Source of the DNA: Blasia pusilla | Taxonomy: Eukaryota > Marchantiophyta > Marchantiopsida > Blasiales | DNA: 64,000 nucleotides | Assembly (NCBI GenBank): GCA_050084515.1 | Contig: CM114271.1 | Coordinates: forward strand, 48,856,001-48,920,000 | Direction of reading: 5' to 3' | Shown: piece after piece, positions 21,947-34,929 of the stretch | Layout of the letters: the number at the start of each line of letters is the position of its first letter | How positions within the stretch are numbered: the first letter of the stretch is position 1 | The notes under the pieces: generated by a model | Databases searched by the model: none | What the model was told of the DNA's origin: nothing | Seen by the model: the letters and a program-made list of their open reading frames with translations, nothing else | Made by a program: the position numbers and the translations under genes

Positions 21947-24600
21947 CTATATTATTAAGAGAGCATGGGATAAAAATACCCTCTTCCGTGGTTGACACCT
22001 CTCCTTTCAAACTCGTTTTTATCATGGTCACGTTTGCAGAATAATTAAATTAAGAAAACCAAATACTCAAGAAAAAAATTTATGTAATAATAACCCAACA
22101 TTAGTGGTCGTCCGTGAAACCCGAGGAGGGAAACTGTGGTTGTCAGACAAACGGATATAAGGTACCCATGAGGAAATGCACAATTCAAAGAACAAAACTC
22201 CCAAAGACAAAAGTCACAGTAGACGGAGTCGCAGGAGAGACGTCAACTGACGTGAACAGGGGACTCCGGGAGAAACCGCCAAGCAAGTTTGGAGACCTGA
22301 TGAACGCAGACATTGCAGGGAACTCGCCAAACACACAGGACAAGGATCCTGATTCCTGTGCGCGACTGGAGCGAGCTCCGCGCAACGGGTTGCAGAGGAG
22401 CTTTTGTCTATACACATGGTGACCCCGGGCAATCTTTGTATGTCATGAATGTATTGGACAGCTGCTGCGACGGGAGGCTGTGGATCATCACGGGCTTGGA
22501 GGAGGAAATGCGGAATTAAGTACGAAAGCCATGCACCGCGCTGATAACAGCACGGGCTTCGTTCTTTCAGAACCGTTGCCATCTCCACCGGCTTGTTTAC
22601 CGCCGCGACTGAATTTAAGGTAGGTCATACCAGTAGAGATAGTCTACTGTCTACAGGTACATCGTAAGTTTCAAAAGATCCATCGTACCTACCTGTGCTG
22701 CAGTAGATGATCTGCGTATGGTATGATTAGTAGTAGCGTTTCGAGATATGGTTGATGCTACCGATGACGGACGGCACTTACGATCCGCGTCTGGTCTGTA
22801 AGTGATTGTCTCGTGCGGCGTCAGAGGCTGCTGGGGTGTTGCTGTAGTGTATGAGTCCAGGAAAGTGGACGGACGCTATGAGCTTCACGCCAGATTGAAT
22901 CGGTGATGTTTGTATGGGGATTTCTGTTGGGAGAGACAAATCAGAGAGCGACATGGAGGAAAAGTGTGCTGACTTTTCCGTCCCGATCGGATTTTGCTCA
23001 TTAGAGAAGTGCTTGCAGTGTGCCAGCCAGTCGTATTGGATCGGAGTGGAGAGGAGCTCCTCGATCACGACACGTCATTTTTACTTTATATGTATTATGA
23101 AAAATTGAGAACTACTTAAATTCTTAGTATGTTTTGAATATTGCAACAATTATTTGTTCTTTTGTAGGTCCCACATGAGAATACCAACAAGATTTTGTAA
23201 ATTGGTTTTAGGAGGCAGGAGAATGCTATTTCGATGACCCTGCAACCTCGTGTCACATAGGAAATTACATCTAGAACTAATAATAATATTAACGATCTCA
23301 TTAATGGTTCCATCTATGAGATTGATCTTGAATAGTTTCGTGATATTTAACAAAGTTTGTGAGTACGTGCTTATTTTATGGACTATCCCCACATTATTTG
23401 TCATTAAAGATTTGTCAATTCTCTTCGTGTCCTCTTTCGACTTCGCACGTCCCATTCAACCTTCAAGTTCATGAAAAAACTTCCGCTTGGAGACAAATGG
23501 AAAGTACCAATATCACCCTTCCGGAATATATTTTCCCACACCTCAAATTGAACATCAAATGAAACAAGAGACTTGGATTAACATCCAAATAATGCCAACC
23601 TCACATCCCGAGGGTAATCGGAATTTAACACATCTTATTTCTATTCGAAAGCTGGAGTGATCCGAATGCCACGTGTCTAAAACAAAATTTACAGTCGTGA
23701 AACTTGGAAAGTAATTAGAATTTATCTCATCTCTTTTCCAGCCAAAAGCAAGAGTTATCCCAAGGCAACACATGAATAAGAGAACTTGTAGCAATCATAC
23801 GTTGTTATGAGATTTCTTCTCAACTATTCCAAAAAAATCCTCACACCTATTCATCCGCAGGTTGCTGCGAGTCGAGTTAGAAATGAGTTGCACTTGAAAA
23901 GGTTCTTCAACAAAACCAAGTGCCTCAAACCCATGACTCTAATGCAGGGAACACTTTGTCCACTCCACCATGGTCTCATGCATCTAACATACAAATAAAT
24001 AAAAGACTTATCATGTTTTCCAAACGTAATGAGGACGAATTGGGTAGAGGGGGGAAAAAACTACTCAAGGTAGCAACATAGCTTAACTGCAACACCAACA
24101 ACCCATTGCGTTGCAGTTGTACTTACAGCACAGTCGCCGGTAGCCAACTGCGACCATCCCCACCCCTAGTGAAAATGCCCTTCTGCCTATGAGCGGACGA
24201 GCGAATGACATCAATGTTTGTTGGTGGGGATACCCGCGACTCGACCTTTCGAGGTCCTATCTACACAGTTTCCGCACAGACCACGACGTAGTCATGACGA
24301 GGTTCCTCTCTTTAACAAGAAGAGAAAATGGTGGATGGAGCGATGGAAAGAAGGGATGCAGAGTAGGGGAAGTACAGTACGGCTTGGTACTTAAACCTTC
24401 GGATGAGTACTGTATGTGGATGACAGCGTAGACTTGACCACCAGCTGCGAGCTAGCCATAACATTAGACGCTGAGAGCGAGCCCATTGATACGTAACTAC
24501 AGTAGTGCGCGGCATGGCACAGCGCACCGAAGTGAGCTTGGTGGTCGCACCGCCAAAAACGTCAGGCCCGACTTGGGCACGGGATAGGTGGGGGACGAGA
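21946..24600. other. No gene recognised; possible Helitron body
   Basis: The stretch starts with a Helitron-like 5' end (TCTATATTATTAAGAG). Its open frames, such as 22,114-22,422 (102 codons) overlapped by minus-strand frames over the same bases, show no family. GC content rises towards 24.6 kb as the fasciclin gene is approached. It could include upstream exons or regulatory DNA of that gene; nothing decides this. Confidence 0.35.
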
Positions 24601-25052
24601 AAGTTCCGCTCCTTGCGATGATGATGAACATCGCATCCTCTCTTTTTCGGGACTCAGAGAGTGATGGTGCGGGGCTTAATCTCGACAGAAGGGAGGCCTC
24701 ACAGAATTAACGCAGCCGGAAGTCAATACTGCAGAGGAAGGAGGAAGAGAAAGTTGTGGAGGGGACAGCTCACGGCCCGGCCGGGCCAGCCCAGCCCACG
24801 CCACTCCACTCTACTCCACTCCACTCCAGCGAGGTCAGCAACCTGACTTCTACCTAAGGCAAACGCAAAGTGGGAACAGTGGAGTATCCCGATATGCGAG
24901 TATCGCTAACCGGAAAGAAGCTGCGAGGAGCTCGTGCGCATTGAGAATTGCATACGAGGGCAGATCAACCTGTGCAAGAGGTTGTTCACAGAGCTGAATA
25001 GCAGCAGGAGCAGCTGCAGCGTTGGTAGTCGTAGCTTGGCTTCCCCTTCGTC
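24600..25052 (+). promoter_or_regulatory. Presumed promoter and 5' UTR of the fasciclin-like gene
   Basis: A GC-richer segment with CACTCCACT-type pyrimidine repeats near 24,795-24,830 precedes the start codon. There is no obvious TATA box. Upstream in-frame ATGs for the gene are lacking, so this is probably leader and core promoter; the transcription start is unknown. Confidence 0.35.
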
Positions 25053-26373
25053 ATGGCCGCCCTCTTGGGTCTGGCCTTCGCTGTCTGCCTCTGCATATCA
25101 ACGACGCCTACGCTCTCGGTGGCTTTCAACAATGAGGGATCCGTTTTACAGGCGTTGCTAGAATCGCAATATTCGGAATGGATGGAGCTCGTCGACCATG
25201 CAGCTATGCTGCATCCACTCGAGCAGCTCGTGGGGTCGGGTGACAAATTGACGATCTTCGCACCCCAAAATCATCTACTTCCTACGAAGGTCAAATCCTT
25301 CCTGCTGAAGCCCGCCAATGCCATCGCGTTGAGGCGGGTGGTGCAGTTTCATGTAATGCCCCAGCGCTTCACCGCTGGACACTGGCACAACACTTCTATT
25401 CCTTCGATGTCGGGCGATGGCATACCCCTGAGCACATATGGCGGGAGACTGTTCGCAGGTGAAGCGGAGGTGGTGGCACCGGACTCCATAGTTTGCGCCG
25501 ATGGTGTAGTGCATGGGGTTGACGGGATGTTGTTGCCCAATTCGGTTATGCGGGAATATGTAGCTCACAGTACTCGCGATATTGCGACTCCATTGCCTAC
25601 AGGAGCACCGGAATTGGATTCCAGACGCGCACGGCTCTTTGAAAAGTCCTACATATTGACGGACGTGAAACTACCGGTGGCTCTTGCTTTTGCCCCCTCC
25701 GTATCAATAGAAACTCTCTCACCTCTTGGTTCACCTGCGCCTGCCCCAGGCCCGGGACCGTCAGCTGCGCCATGGTTGGGCTTCGGAGACGAGGAGGTGA
25801 CGACTTTCATCACAGCCATGCTGCGCTTTGGAGGCTACACCGAATTCGCAGGTCTGTTAGTCGATCTTACGTCTTTGGGCTCAGAAATTTCGAAACTGGT
25901 TAATATGGGATATAAGTTAACAATCCTGGCTCCAGATGATAAGGCCTGGGAGAATGCTCTCACAGTGGAACAACTGAACTCACCCTCTGCCATTGAGCAC
26001 GTCCTTCACTACCATATAATTAGCGAATACCAGACGGAAGAGAGTTTGTACAGCACACTGAGGCGGATGGGAAAGTTGTCGTTCAGCACTCTGAAGGTCC
26101 CGCTGAAGCTGTCCGCTCGCGAGGTGGATGGATCAGTGATGTTCGGTGAAGGAGAGGGTGCGGCTGGTGTATACGACCACGACATTTTCGCAGATGGACG
26201 CATTTCTGTGCAAGGAATCAATAAGGTTCTCATACCGCCAGATGAGACCACAGATTCCCCAGCGCCTTCACCGTCTGTCCCCGCAGGACCGCCTCCTCCG
26301 CCGAAGACAAAAGCGAGGGTGCTGACCGAAGCTTTGCAATTACCGTCTACCACTGACAGCGTTGGAAACGCAG
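25053..26373 (+). CDS. Fasciclin-like arabinogalactan protein (two FAS1 domains), first exon
   Basis: A secreted cell-wall/plasma-membrane-surface glycoprotein with adhesion-like FAS1 domains. The ATG at 25,053 opens a typical signal peptide (hydrophobic LLGLAFAVCLCI, cleavage near residue 24). FAS1 domain 1 spans roughly residues 28-165, with the H1 motif LTIFAPQNHLL and the conserved FHVMP. FAS1 domain 2 spans roughly 248-395, with LTILAPDDKAWENA and HYHII. Two proline-rich AGP-like stretches flank domain 2: SPAPAPGPGPSAAP near 227-240 and SPAPSPSVPAGPPPPP near 402-417. The closest known plan is the FLA15-18 type (group B) of Arabidopsis, which lacks a GPI anchor. The frame stays open to 26,453, but coding probably stops at a donor, GCAG/GTACGA, at 26,373/26,374 (phase 1). 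The following exon was not located, so the C terminus is missing from this annotation. Confidence 0.88.
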
Positions 26374-26453
26374 GTACGATTCTCACATTTCAAATATCCC
26401 CCTCCAATGTATGTAAATCCAACAGAGCTCTTCGTTGCGACTTCCGAGACTGA

Positions 26454-29400
26454 CGGATTGGAGAAAACTCGTTTCTCCTCGCTGGTAGCTGTATGACTTC
26501 CCAGTCCACTTTCCACTCGTGTCGCTTCATCTGCTACAACACTGGAGTTGCGGGTATGTCGACAGGTCGACAATATCGGATTGAGATGAGGTAGCGAGTA
26601 TTGCTCGCAACTGTAGCGCACTAGACGATGTTGAGGTTGGAACCCGCCATTTCAGGCGCTAGTATTTCCAGCTTAATCCTCCGAACCCGGTGGGGAATCA
26701 CGGCCATTATGGAGGTCAGGTCCAACCCCACACCCTCAGATTGCAAGCGTGTTCATTGCGCATTGAGCGAGGGCACTGTCGGTCTTCTTGCCGTGGGACT
26801 TGGGTGGTAACCAGCCATGAAGAAGGCGTTCCCCTGGACGAAAGTGCTAGAGAGTTCTAAAAAAATGATAGGATCTGAGATTTGTAGCCTAAGTCATGTC
26901 GCCGCTGGTTTCTTGCTTGTTCCCATCTCTATTTCGTGATGTTGGCCAGGGATATGAGTCAGTTGAACCTTCTCGGTATCCTGTTCTGAAATGGAAAACT
27001 CCAATGGCCTCTCTGAATCAGCGGGTACCACTGATGAGTTTATATTGAGTGACGACGATGTGCCTACGACTCTAATCGCTTGTCTGCGCGATGTTCTCTC
27101 CAGGTCAGGAGAGCTCGGTAAGGGAAGGCTCATTCTTCTCAGTAGTGGCTGCTTGCGCGATGCTGTTATTGCACCTTTTAACGTAAGTGCTTTCAGAAAC
27201 GACTCGAAAGCTCGGATCGACGGACTGTGAAGCAGCGGTGGGAAGGAGAATAGTGTCGCAACATTCCACCGGAGTGGAAGGTCAAAAGTGGCGGTCATCC
27301 AGATACTGCAACGACAGAGTATAGCAACACAGAATAGCAATCACTTGCGACTAGTTTGGTAAATATGAGAAATATGTTGCGAGGTTCGATGTCCATACTT
27401 GGCGGGATGACCTCAGACGACCAAACTCAAAGAAAGAGAAGCCCTTCCTTGCACAGATGATATTGCCTTGGCTTTCTTTTCTATGTATGTAACCCTCATA
27501 AACACTGCAGCGATTCGCAGTTCCGATTGTAAAAAATTTGTACCAACCCAATCAGGTCCCACAATTTTTCCCGATCCGAGGGCTCGGATCTTCGGCTCCG
27601 TCTGGTGCAGACACTGGAGTTCATTCATACTTTGAACCCTAGAAGTTGCCCAATCGAAGTTGGCAGGTCCTGGGCTTCTGATTACTAGATATTGCCCATT
27701 GTTACTCCGGAATCCTGCCTGGAACTTGCCTTGTCCCTTAAGATAACCCCCAACTGCGCTTGTGCAAATAAGACCGGGTGCAGATGTGTCTGTTGAGGTT
27801 TTCCGCATGAGTTGTCTACTGAATCCATTCTTAACCGGTATTCTCTTCTAGTTATTACTAGATGATTCATTGAAAAACGGAGGGCGTCTCTGATTGGACT
27901 GGCGTGCGCTGCGGGAGCTTGTTAGTGTAGTATATGCATACCTCAGGCTGTTCTCTCCTTATCATATAATGTCCCCGATGGTGTTTAGTATATTAATATC
28001 GTGTTTTACTATTCCTGCTGGTGCTGTTTCTCTCCGGTGTCGGAGTTTGTGGAATAACACATTAGCTTTGATGGCCTCCTTTTGGGATAATGGTCTCACA
28101 TCTCACTCTCGTCAATTCTATTATGGTGTAATCTGATAGAGGGAGGGTGAGAAGTTCATATATTTAGCCCTACTCATCTCTTGACTTGTCTCTCATTCGG
28201 CTTAGCCCTAGTGGCCGCCTGGATGGAGCTTTGTTCTTGGAGCTGCATTCCTCTATTATGTGTGTGGGCCTGGTCGAAATGTCGATGAATGTATACTGTC
28301 CCAGAGACCTCTCCAGTCGCCGGTTGATGGATGGAAAAAGTGCGAAGGCCTCGCAGGCCTCAGACATTGGTCCCTGGAGTGGACGTCGAGAGAACGATGA
28401 GCTGACGGTCATTAGACTAGTTGTACAGTGCTCTCTCCCTCACCCTCTCGGACCACAAAGCGTGTTTTGCTGAATGTGTGTTTTGTCTCTCGGACTCAGC
28501 TCTTGAGCACTTCGAGAATCCTACAAGGGATTCCGACACGATGAGAATCCTGCCAACGACGTCCATGTGCACCAAGAAAGTATACGCAGACTCCCAAGAA
28601 ATTCACCTTAACGTAAGCATACGGCCCGTTCTGTATCGTGATTGCCGACTTACTTACCTACCTCCCTAATTTTGCAAACCCCGCCCTTCCCCCGCGGCCC
28701 GCCATCTCAATTGGAAGTGCGCGACAGCCGGGACGAGAGCTTGGAACAGTAAGCGGCAATAACCCTTCTCCCACCATTAGTTTGTAACCGGGAAAGTAGG
28801 GAGGGGAGGGTAGCTTAGGTGAGGGTGGTAACAGATCCCGGAACGGATGTTAACAGGGCGTGAAGGAACAGTGTCTGTAACTAAACTCGTCAGGCAAAGA
28901 CGGACGAGGCACGAAATAACTTTTTTGCATGTGAGGCAACGATTCATTGATTGAAGCCATCTTTAAGACCGGTGCCGGTAATCGCATGAGAGGAAACGAA
29001 GCAGGCTTGGAACGAAGGACCGCACATCATTTAATCATCACCCATCTGTCAGAAAGCGACGCAATCGTAGAGCGGCCTGTAATCGAAACTTGCGACACGA
29101 ATATGTCCTTCCAGATGTCATGCCGATGTCTAAACGTGCTGGAAAGGAATGCGAGGAGAGATTGATTCGACCATGAAAAGCGTGGCCTGTAATCCGAACT
29201 GGACGCACGCAGGTGAATATATAACTAGGGAGTTTACAGTGACAGGTGAACTGTCAGCAATGAAGAACTGCAGCATGAGGCTTTGTGGGAGGATTTATGA
29301 GCGGATGTGTGCAATGTGCATATCCTTGGCTCTTCTTGGAAGGAACGCAACCCAGTTTTGGTGCGTCATAAATCCGTTGCGTGCGTGCGTGCGTGCGTGC

Positions 29401-31030
29401 AAGCTCCACGACCACGTAATCATCCACGGACATTCAAGGCGCAAGGCCTGGAATCATGGAGGGTGTGTGCCCAGGCAAGTGTCCTCAAGGGTACAAAGTT
29501 CACACATACACCCACAAATTCGCGAGGTATGTACAAATTTAGGTCGCGCAGCTCGTTCGAACGCTATATGAACTCAGCACAACATTTGAAAAAGTTACGG
29601 ACAAGTACGAAATCTCAATAAAACGATAGCATGCAGATGAGAACCTTCACGATCACCAAGCAATGAGGGACATAGACACACCGGAAACTTAGCGATGTTG
29701 TGGCATACGATACACCCAAGAGTCGCTGGGGAACTTCGTAGAGGTGTGGTATCTATCTAAAGATAGTTGCATGCAGCAATCACCGGCACACGAGTGACAC
29801 GACGCTCACTTTGAATCTAGTCTAGACTACAGCCAGACACCAGAACGAAAGGATCACTTATTGCCCTGCACCTAGATCAATGAGATGGCGTGGAAAGGGC
29901 GGGATTACTAGAGACTTGCAGCAATCAGGAAGGTAGACGTGAATCTCAACTCAGCCATGGCATCTTCGTATTCAATCAGGCTAACCGAAACAATCGGCAC
30001 TATTACAACCCTAAACTCCCATGGCTCCCGTTGATGAGATGAGAAGGTAAAGGAAAAAGAAACCAACCACGTTTGGCCAAAACTCCGAACACCACCCTTT
30101 CCATCATCGTCACGATTCACCATCGACCAACAAACCAAGAAATTTCAAAGAAAGAGAAACCCACGAGTGAAGAAATCATTTTCTTGGACAGCTCTCAAGA
30201 TTGGCGGTTCTGATTTCTACCCCCAGATCTGTCTACACAATTCCGGCGACACGGACAACCTCAAAAAGGCTTGCTATTTACGCATCTAGTAAACTGACAA
30301 ATCCAAGTTCTTACCAACGCGCTCCATAAATGCTAGTCCTCAGAGAAGCAACCTGTCAGCGTTTGTCTTAGATTCTCAGGCCTTAAGACATGAAGACTCG
30401 AAGGGTTCTCAGTAAGGGGATGCCGCGTAATCAAATACTGCCTCCCCAGGAATGCTCAACCTCCACTCACTCAAGATCTCGTCAGTTATTTATAAACCCG
30501 TTATTTCATTCCGATGTAACTTCGACTCCAATTGCGCAATTGTAGGGAACTGACAGTCTGGTACTTTAGCATTTATTTCTGGGATGGTGGGGAACGACCG
30601 TGTATACTAAAGAATAAGAGATTAAAAAGAGGGGCGAATAGGAAAAAAAATCCCGCGGGTCAAAATCGGCTCTCGAAAGAAGGGGGTCTTTTTCCTACCG
30701 CCCAAATAGCACAAACACCTAGAGAACTATGGCTTCTCCTTAGAGGGCCTATTGTGTATAGAGAGCTTAGCCCTCCACAACTTGTGTTTGTAGCAACGTC
30801 CGGGGAGAATTGGGTTACCCGTTGAATTTTCAAATTTCCCATACACGGAATATATGGGTTTGAATTATATGAGTATCAAACCAGTGTGTGGTGCTTTGAG
30901 ATGGGTGGGAGGCATGAGGATAGCCTAAATGGAGAGGGAAAAAAAAAGGAGAGCTAGGGCCCGTAATAAATAGCCAACTTGTATGAGTATCAAACTAATA
31001 TGGCGGCCCCAACAGTGGGATGGGGTATTA
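26454..31030. other. Unassigned sequence downstream of the fasciclin gene
   Basis: No family is recognisable on either strand. It must contain the missing 3' exon(s) of the fasciclin gene if the donor at 26,374 is used, but I could not identify them. A (TGCG)n microsatellite lies at 29,378-29,400. Open frames of about 80-150 codons occur on both strands and overlap one another. Confidence 0.4.
29378..29400. repeat. (TGCG)n microsatellite
   Basis: About six uninterrupted TGCG units. Simple-sequence tract without evident function. Confidence 0.85.
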
Positions 31031-31040
31031 TTAAAAAAAA

Positions 31041-31075
31041 ACTAGTAAAAATGCCCATGCGATGCACCGGCATAA
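31041..31075 (-). mobile_element. Helitron 3' terminus, minus strand
   Basis: Read on the minus strand, a GTGCATCGC hairpin region is followed by CTAG (31,042-31,045 on the plus strand). It is nearly identical to the 3' end at 21.9 kb, so both belong to one Helitron family. A B-box-like GGGTTTGATTCC lies on the same strand upstream (31,261-31,272). The 5' border was not found. Confidence 0.65.
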
Positions 31076-31319
31076 ATTTTAGCATATATTAGATACCTAC
31101 GGACCAACCTAAGCAGTAGAGTGGGATGACTATGAAAGCTATGATATTCCCAAAGGCGAATATCGCTACTCGGTTGGTCGCGTAGGTGGAGGGAAGTATG
31201 ATAATTACGGATTGGTTCCCAAAATTTTTTATGGAAATCGTTCTGCACCGAATTATCCTCGGAATCAAACCCGCAATCTCCCCCATGTGAACTTCTCCAT
31301 CTTACCATCTTTCCACCCA

Positions 31320-32028
31320 TTCCATCACTTCTAGAATTCCTTCATTACGCAAAGCAATAAAGGTTGTATGCTTGTGGCTTAACGCCCAGGGGTATGCTCA
31401 ATAGGAGGGCACATGGCCGATGGTCCAGCTCCACCAATTGCACTATGTGTGCATAGCAGTGAATTATGAGCCTCACGTAGTAGGGGCCAATCTGGATTTT
31501 TACGGTGATAGTATGCCAAATTCATTCGTCGTAATTGAATTTCTTCATGCGATCCGAGGTGCACTCCAGGAATCGCACTTGGTTTATTTGTACGGGGCAA
31601 GAGATTTCAACTAGTCAAAAAAATTGGAGTGATACTTCCATCGCTGTTTGGTACGGGCGGAAGGCATGATATCATTCGCAAAATAAATCCATTTTTATTC
31701 ACATATGACACAAAGTTGTTCACATAGGAGCATTGTTACTAGGGTGCCAAACAACCACCAGAAAACTCGTTGATGAGATCCTACATGTCATAGACGAGTG
31801 ATTACTTGAGTTGATGTCCACTAATCAGAGTTCAATCGAGAGATTCGAGGGTGAAGGAGAAGACGAGCCTCACCTTCAACTACGCAACGTTCAGTCGGAG
31901 TCGTCGCTACGGAGCTTACGATTTGACAAATCTGAGGGTCCCATGACTCCCAAGTTCAACTAGAATCCAAGCCCTCCAAAGTGAGTCTCTGACAAACCCA
32001 AACATTTATGAGTATATTTATGTTGGTT
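31320..32028. other. No gene recognised
   Basis: Short open frames only. The stretch from 31,815 to about 31,980 has a reading (STNQSSIERFEGEGEDEP) that may belong to the same decayed locus as the kinase fragment after it, but it matches nothing I know. Confidence 0.35.
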
Positions 32029-32337
32029 TATCAGTACATGCGTAATGGTAGTGTTGGCGACATCCTACACAATGCCAAGGCCACATCGATCTTAGATTGG
32101 CCCACCTGATAAAAGATCGTTGTAGGAGCCGTGGAGGTGCTTGCTTACTTGCATTATGAGTGCATACCACACATTGTACACTGAGATGTCAAGTCCAATA
32201 ACTTCCTCTTGAAGATAGAGTTTGAGGCCCATTTTGATTTTGGACTTGCGAAGCTCTTTGAAACCACACATGACCAGGTAGAATCCATGTATCTCGTCGC
32301 CGGTTCATATAGCTATATTGCTCCATGTAATGTGACT
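32029..32337 (+). pseudogene. LRR-receptor-like kinase pseudogene fragment (kinase domain)
   Basis: The reading frame from 32,029 gives YQYMRNGSVGDILHNAKATS, then LAYLHYECIPHIVH, a stop where the catalytic HRD arginine should be, [24 protein letters not shown] and [11 protein letters not shown]. This is the mid-kinase domain of plant leucine-rich-repeat receptor kinases: hinge, catalytic loop, DFG region and activation segment. Two adjacent stops (32,107-32,112) and one at 32,182 are in frame, and one residue is missing just before DFG. The activation-segment match ends near 32,337. No introns interrupt the fragment. It is dead; the source gene is not in this window. Confidence 0.85.
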
Positions 32338-34900
32338 TTTGAGTTTTTGTGAAGTTGGCACAGGGACCAATTTCACACAAACTCAGAAGGAGTACCCAAA
32401 GCTAAATACTTTCTCTCACAAAATTTGGAGTTACTTGCACACATCCAACTTTTCTGCTTGAAAGGTAAGCTCAAGCGACTTTCAAGCGGGAGTGGAAGCA
32501 ATGTCCAACTCACCAAAGTTTTTTTCCGTAGTCCTGAGTATAAGAATCCGCATGTGATCGTGACAGACCTTAAAGAGCCTAAATATGAGGGAATAATTGA
32601 CTGGCGACCACCTCACCAATAAAAAAATAGAGCATAGAGATATTGGCGCTCCCACAATCCCAAGAAAATGAGAAGACAGGTGTACAACGTAAACGCCTTG
32701 TCAAGGGTTCTCAAGGCATGTTGGCATTGAAAGATGGATTTGAACCCCACTGTACGGATGGTAATCCCGCTGTCCTGCCGTAATATGCACACGAACTTAT
32801 AGAGGCCCACAGCCATAGAGCGCCACTTAGAACTCTGAATCTTGTAGAAATTGAAATGCGTGTGTGTGACAACATGAGGATTTCATGCCGAATTCAATCA
32901 CTCTTGGATTGCATTCGGCTTGAAGTCCTCACTCAAGGTCTTCTCAAAGATCTAGCGCAAAGTGCAAGAGATCCCGAGAGGATGGTAGTAGGAATCCATG
33001 TATAGCATTCGTGTTTAGTGTAATAATCGACTACTTCTTCAAATTTTCTAGCAAATTGATCAAGCATTCACAAATATAGAGCATAGCCACTCAAAATTTC
33101 TTACTTGTGGTGGCAGAGAAATGACTCCCGGGAGGACGTAAGATCAATTGAACTTACAACACGAACAAACATGATAGAGATCAATATTATTTTAGTTTAC
33201 CTTGATAGCCAACCTCCACCAATAACTTCACCCTCCATTTCTAGTAAATCGGCGTGACAGTAATCTCAGCTTCGTTTAGTTTGGTAGAAAATCCCATGTA
33301 CTTAGTCCATACTTTTCCCAGGTCCGCACGCCTTTGGTAACTCAACATCTCTTCATCCAGGCTCTTCCGCATCATAACGCCTTTGGTAACTTGCACGGTA
33401 GGTTTTCATCCGAGCTATGCATCTCCTCCACATACTTCCGCAACTCCTCCACATACATGCTCACTGTCCGTACAAATAGCTCCTCTATCTTAAAAATTCC
33501 TACCCATTTAATCAGATACATTCTAGTCATTACGAAACAAGTGTTCCTACTATTTTAGAAGGTCCCTTGCTTTTCAAGAAGGACTTCACTTTTTTCGGAA
33601 AGAAAAGTACCAAAAGAGGTAAACCCCCTTTCAAATTATAGTATAGATAATAATATGAAAATGTAACTATACAAAATAAATACACGAGTGTACATAAGTA
33701 CACAACGATAGAAAAGAGACTCACAATATAAAAGAAATCAAAAAAAGTGTACTATAAGGGTGTTATTAGGCGTTATCATTAACACCTAATTTTGTGTATA
33801 GTAGTCTTCAAAGAAAAGAAAAACATACCATAATTCAGAAACGAAATTTGTGGCGGTAGGCATGGATGAGAGATTATAGTAGTCTTCTATACATATAGGG
33901 AGACACTATGTAGGAATGGGAGAGTATAGTAATCTTCAATGCAAACATTACATTAGAGTGGATAAGAATACAATAGTGTATGCAATATAGAGTTGAATGT
34001 ACTATACTAACCAATCAACATACTATACTAATATGATGGGAACCAAATATGTAATGCGGATTGTTAGGTCATCTTTTTAACATAATGGAATTGTGACATT
34101 AATGCCTTTATATATTTGAGGGCCATCTAGCATTTATATCAAGTGTTATATACTACGACATACAAAGGGGATGCTACAATACAAAGGTTATCACTACATA
34201 CATTTATAATGACATGCATGAAGCCATAAAACAAATGTTCTAATAAGAGTAAGGTTCAAATGTGTGGATATGATAGACCCCTGGTGAAGTGACGGATAAG
34301 TTATAGCACTAGTGTAAACGATTTGCAACACACCATCCAACAGAGTATACTAAACAAAGAATTATATACATCAAGTCTAACGGCGGCGATGGCCGTCAAC
34401 GAAGAGACTTCAATACGAACCCAATACAGACATGTATAGAGTGCCTTGGCAAGTGACCAAAAAGCCTAACCCTAGAGAGATTTCTTGAATTGTATTGGTC
34501 CACATCATTTTAGGAATTCACTGGAGCACTATGGTCTCGCTGTACAAAATATGCACTTTTGCACGCACCTCCGGGGGAACCGCAACTTAAGGCCTTTAAG
34601 TTGGGGCCGTAAATAGGTGTTAGGAAAACTTCACAAAGCAACATTACATTTTATAAAGACCGTAATGTGTCTTTCCTCTCAAAAAAACTACCCCGACTAT
34701 TTGTACAATACACCATTCTAGCAACAACAGGTGGCGCGATGGATCACTCCAAAACTTTTTAGTGTATTTAGCATTTTATGTTTGAGGATTGGGAAATTTT
34801 TCAAAATAAGCAATTATTTCTAGAAGAGGGCTTAACAAAACTTTATCTCACTCAACATGCCAATCATGGAGGCTTTCCGTACAACAACTTCTTTGACATA
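32338..34900. other. No gene recognised, AT-rich
   Basis: Sequence after the kinase fragment loses all similarity. Only short frames occur. A region at about 33,720-34,250 is strongly AT-rich and rich in TATACTA-like words. Confidence 0.4.
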
Positions 34901-34929
34901 ATCTATTTTTGGGGCATGTGCGACTTGAG

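Noticed and set aside
22114-22422. 102-codon open frame as a gene
   Set aside because: No family, splice context or conserved motif; longer and similar-length frames overlap it on the other strand.
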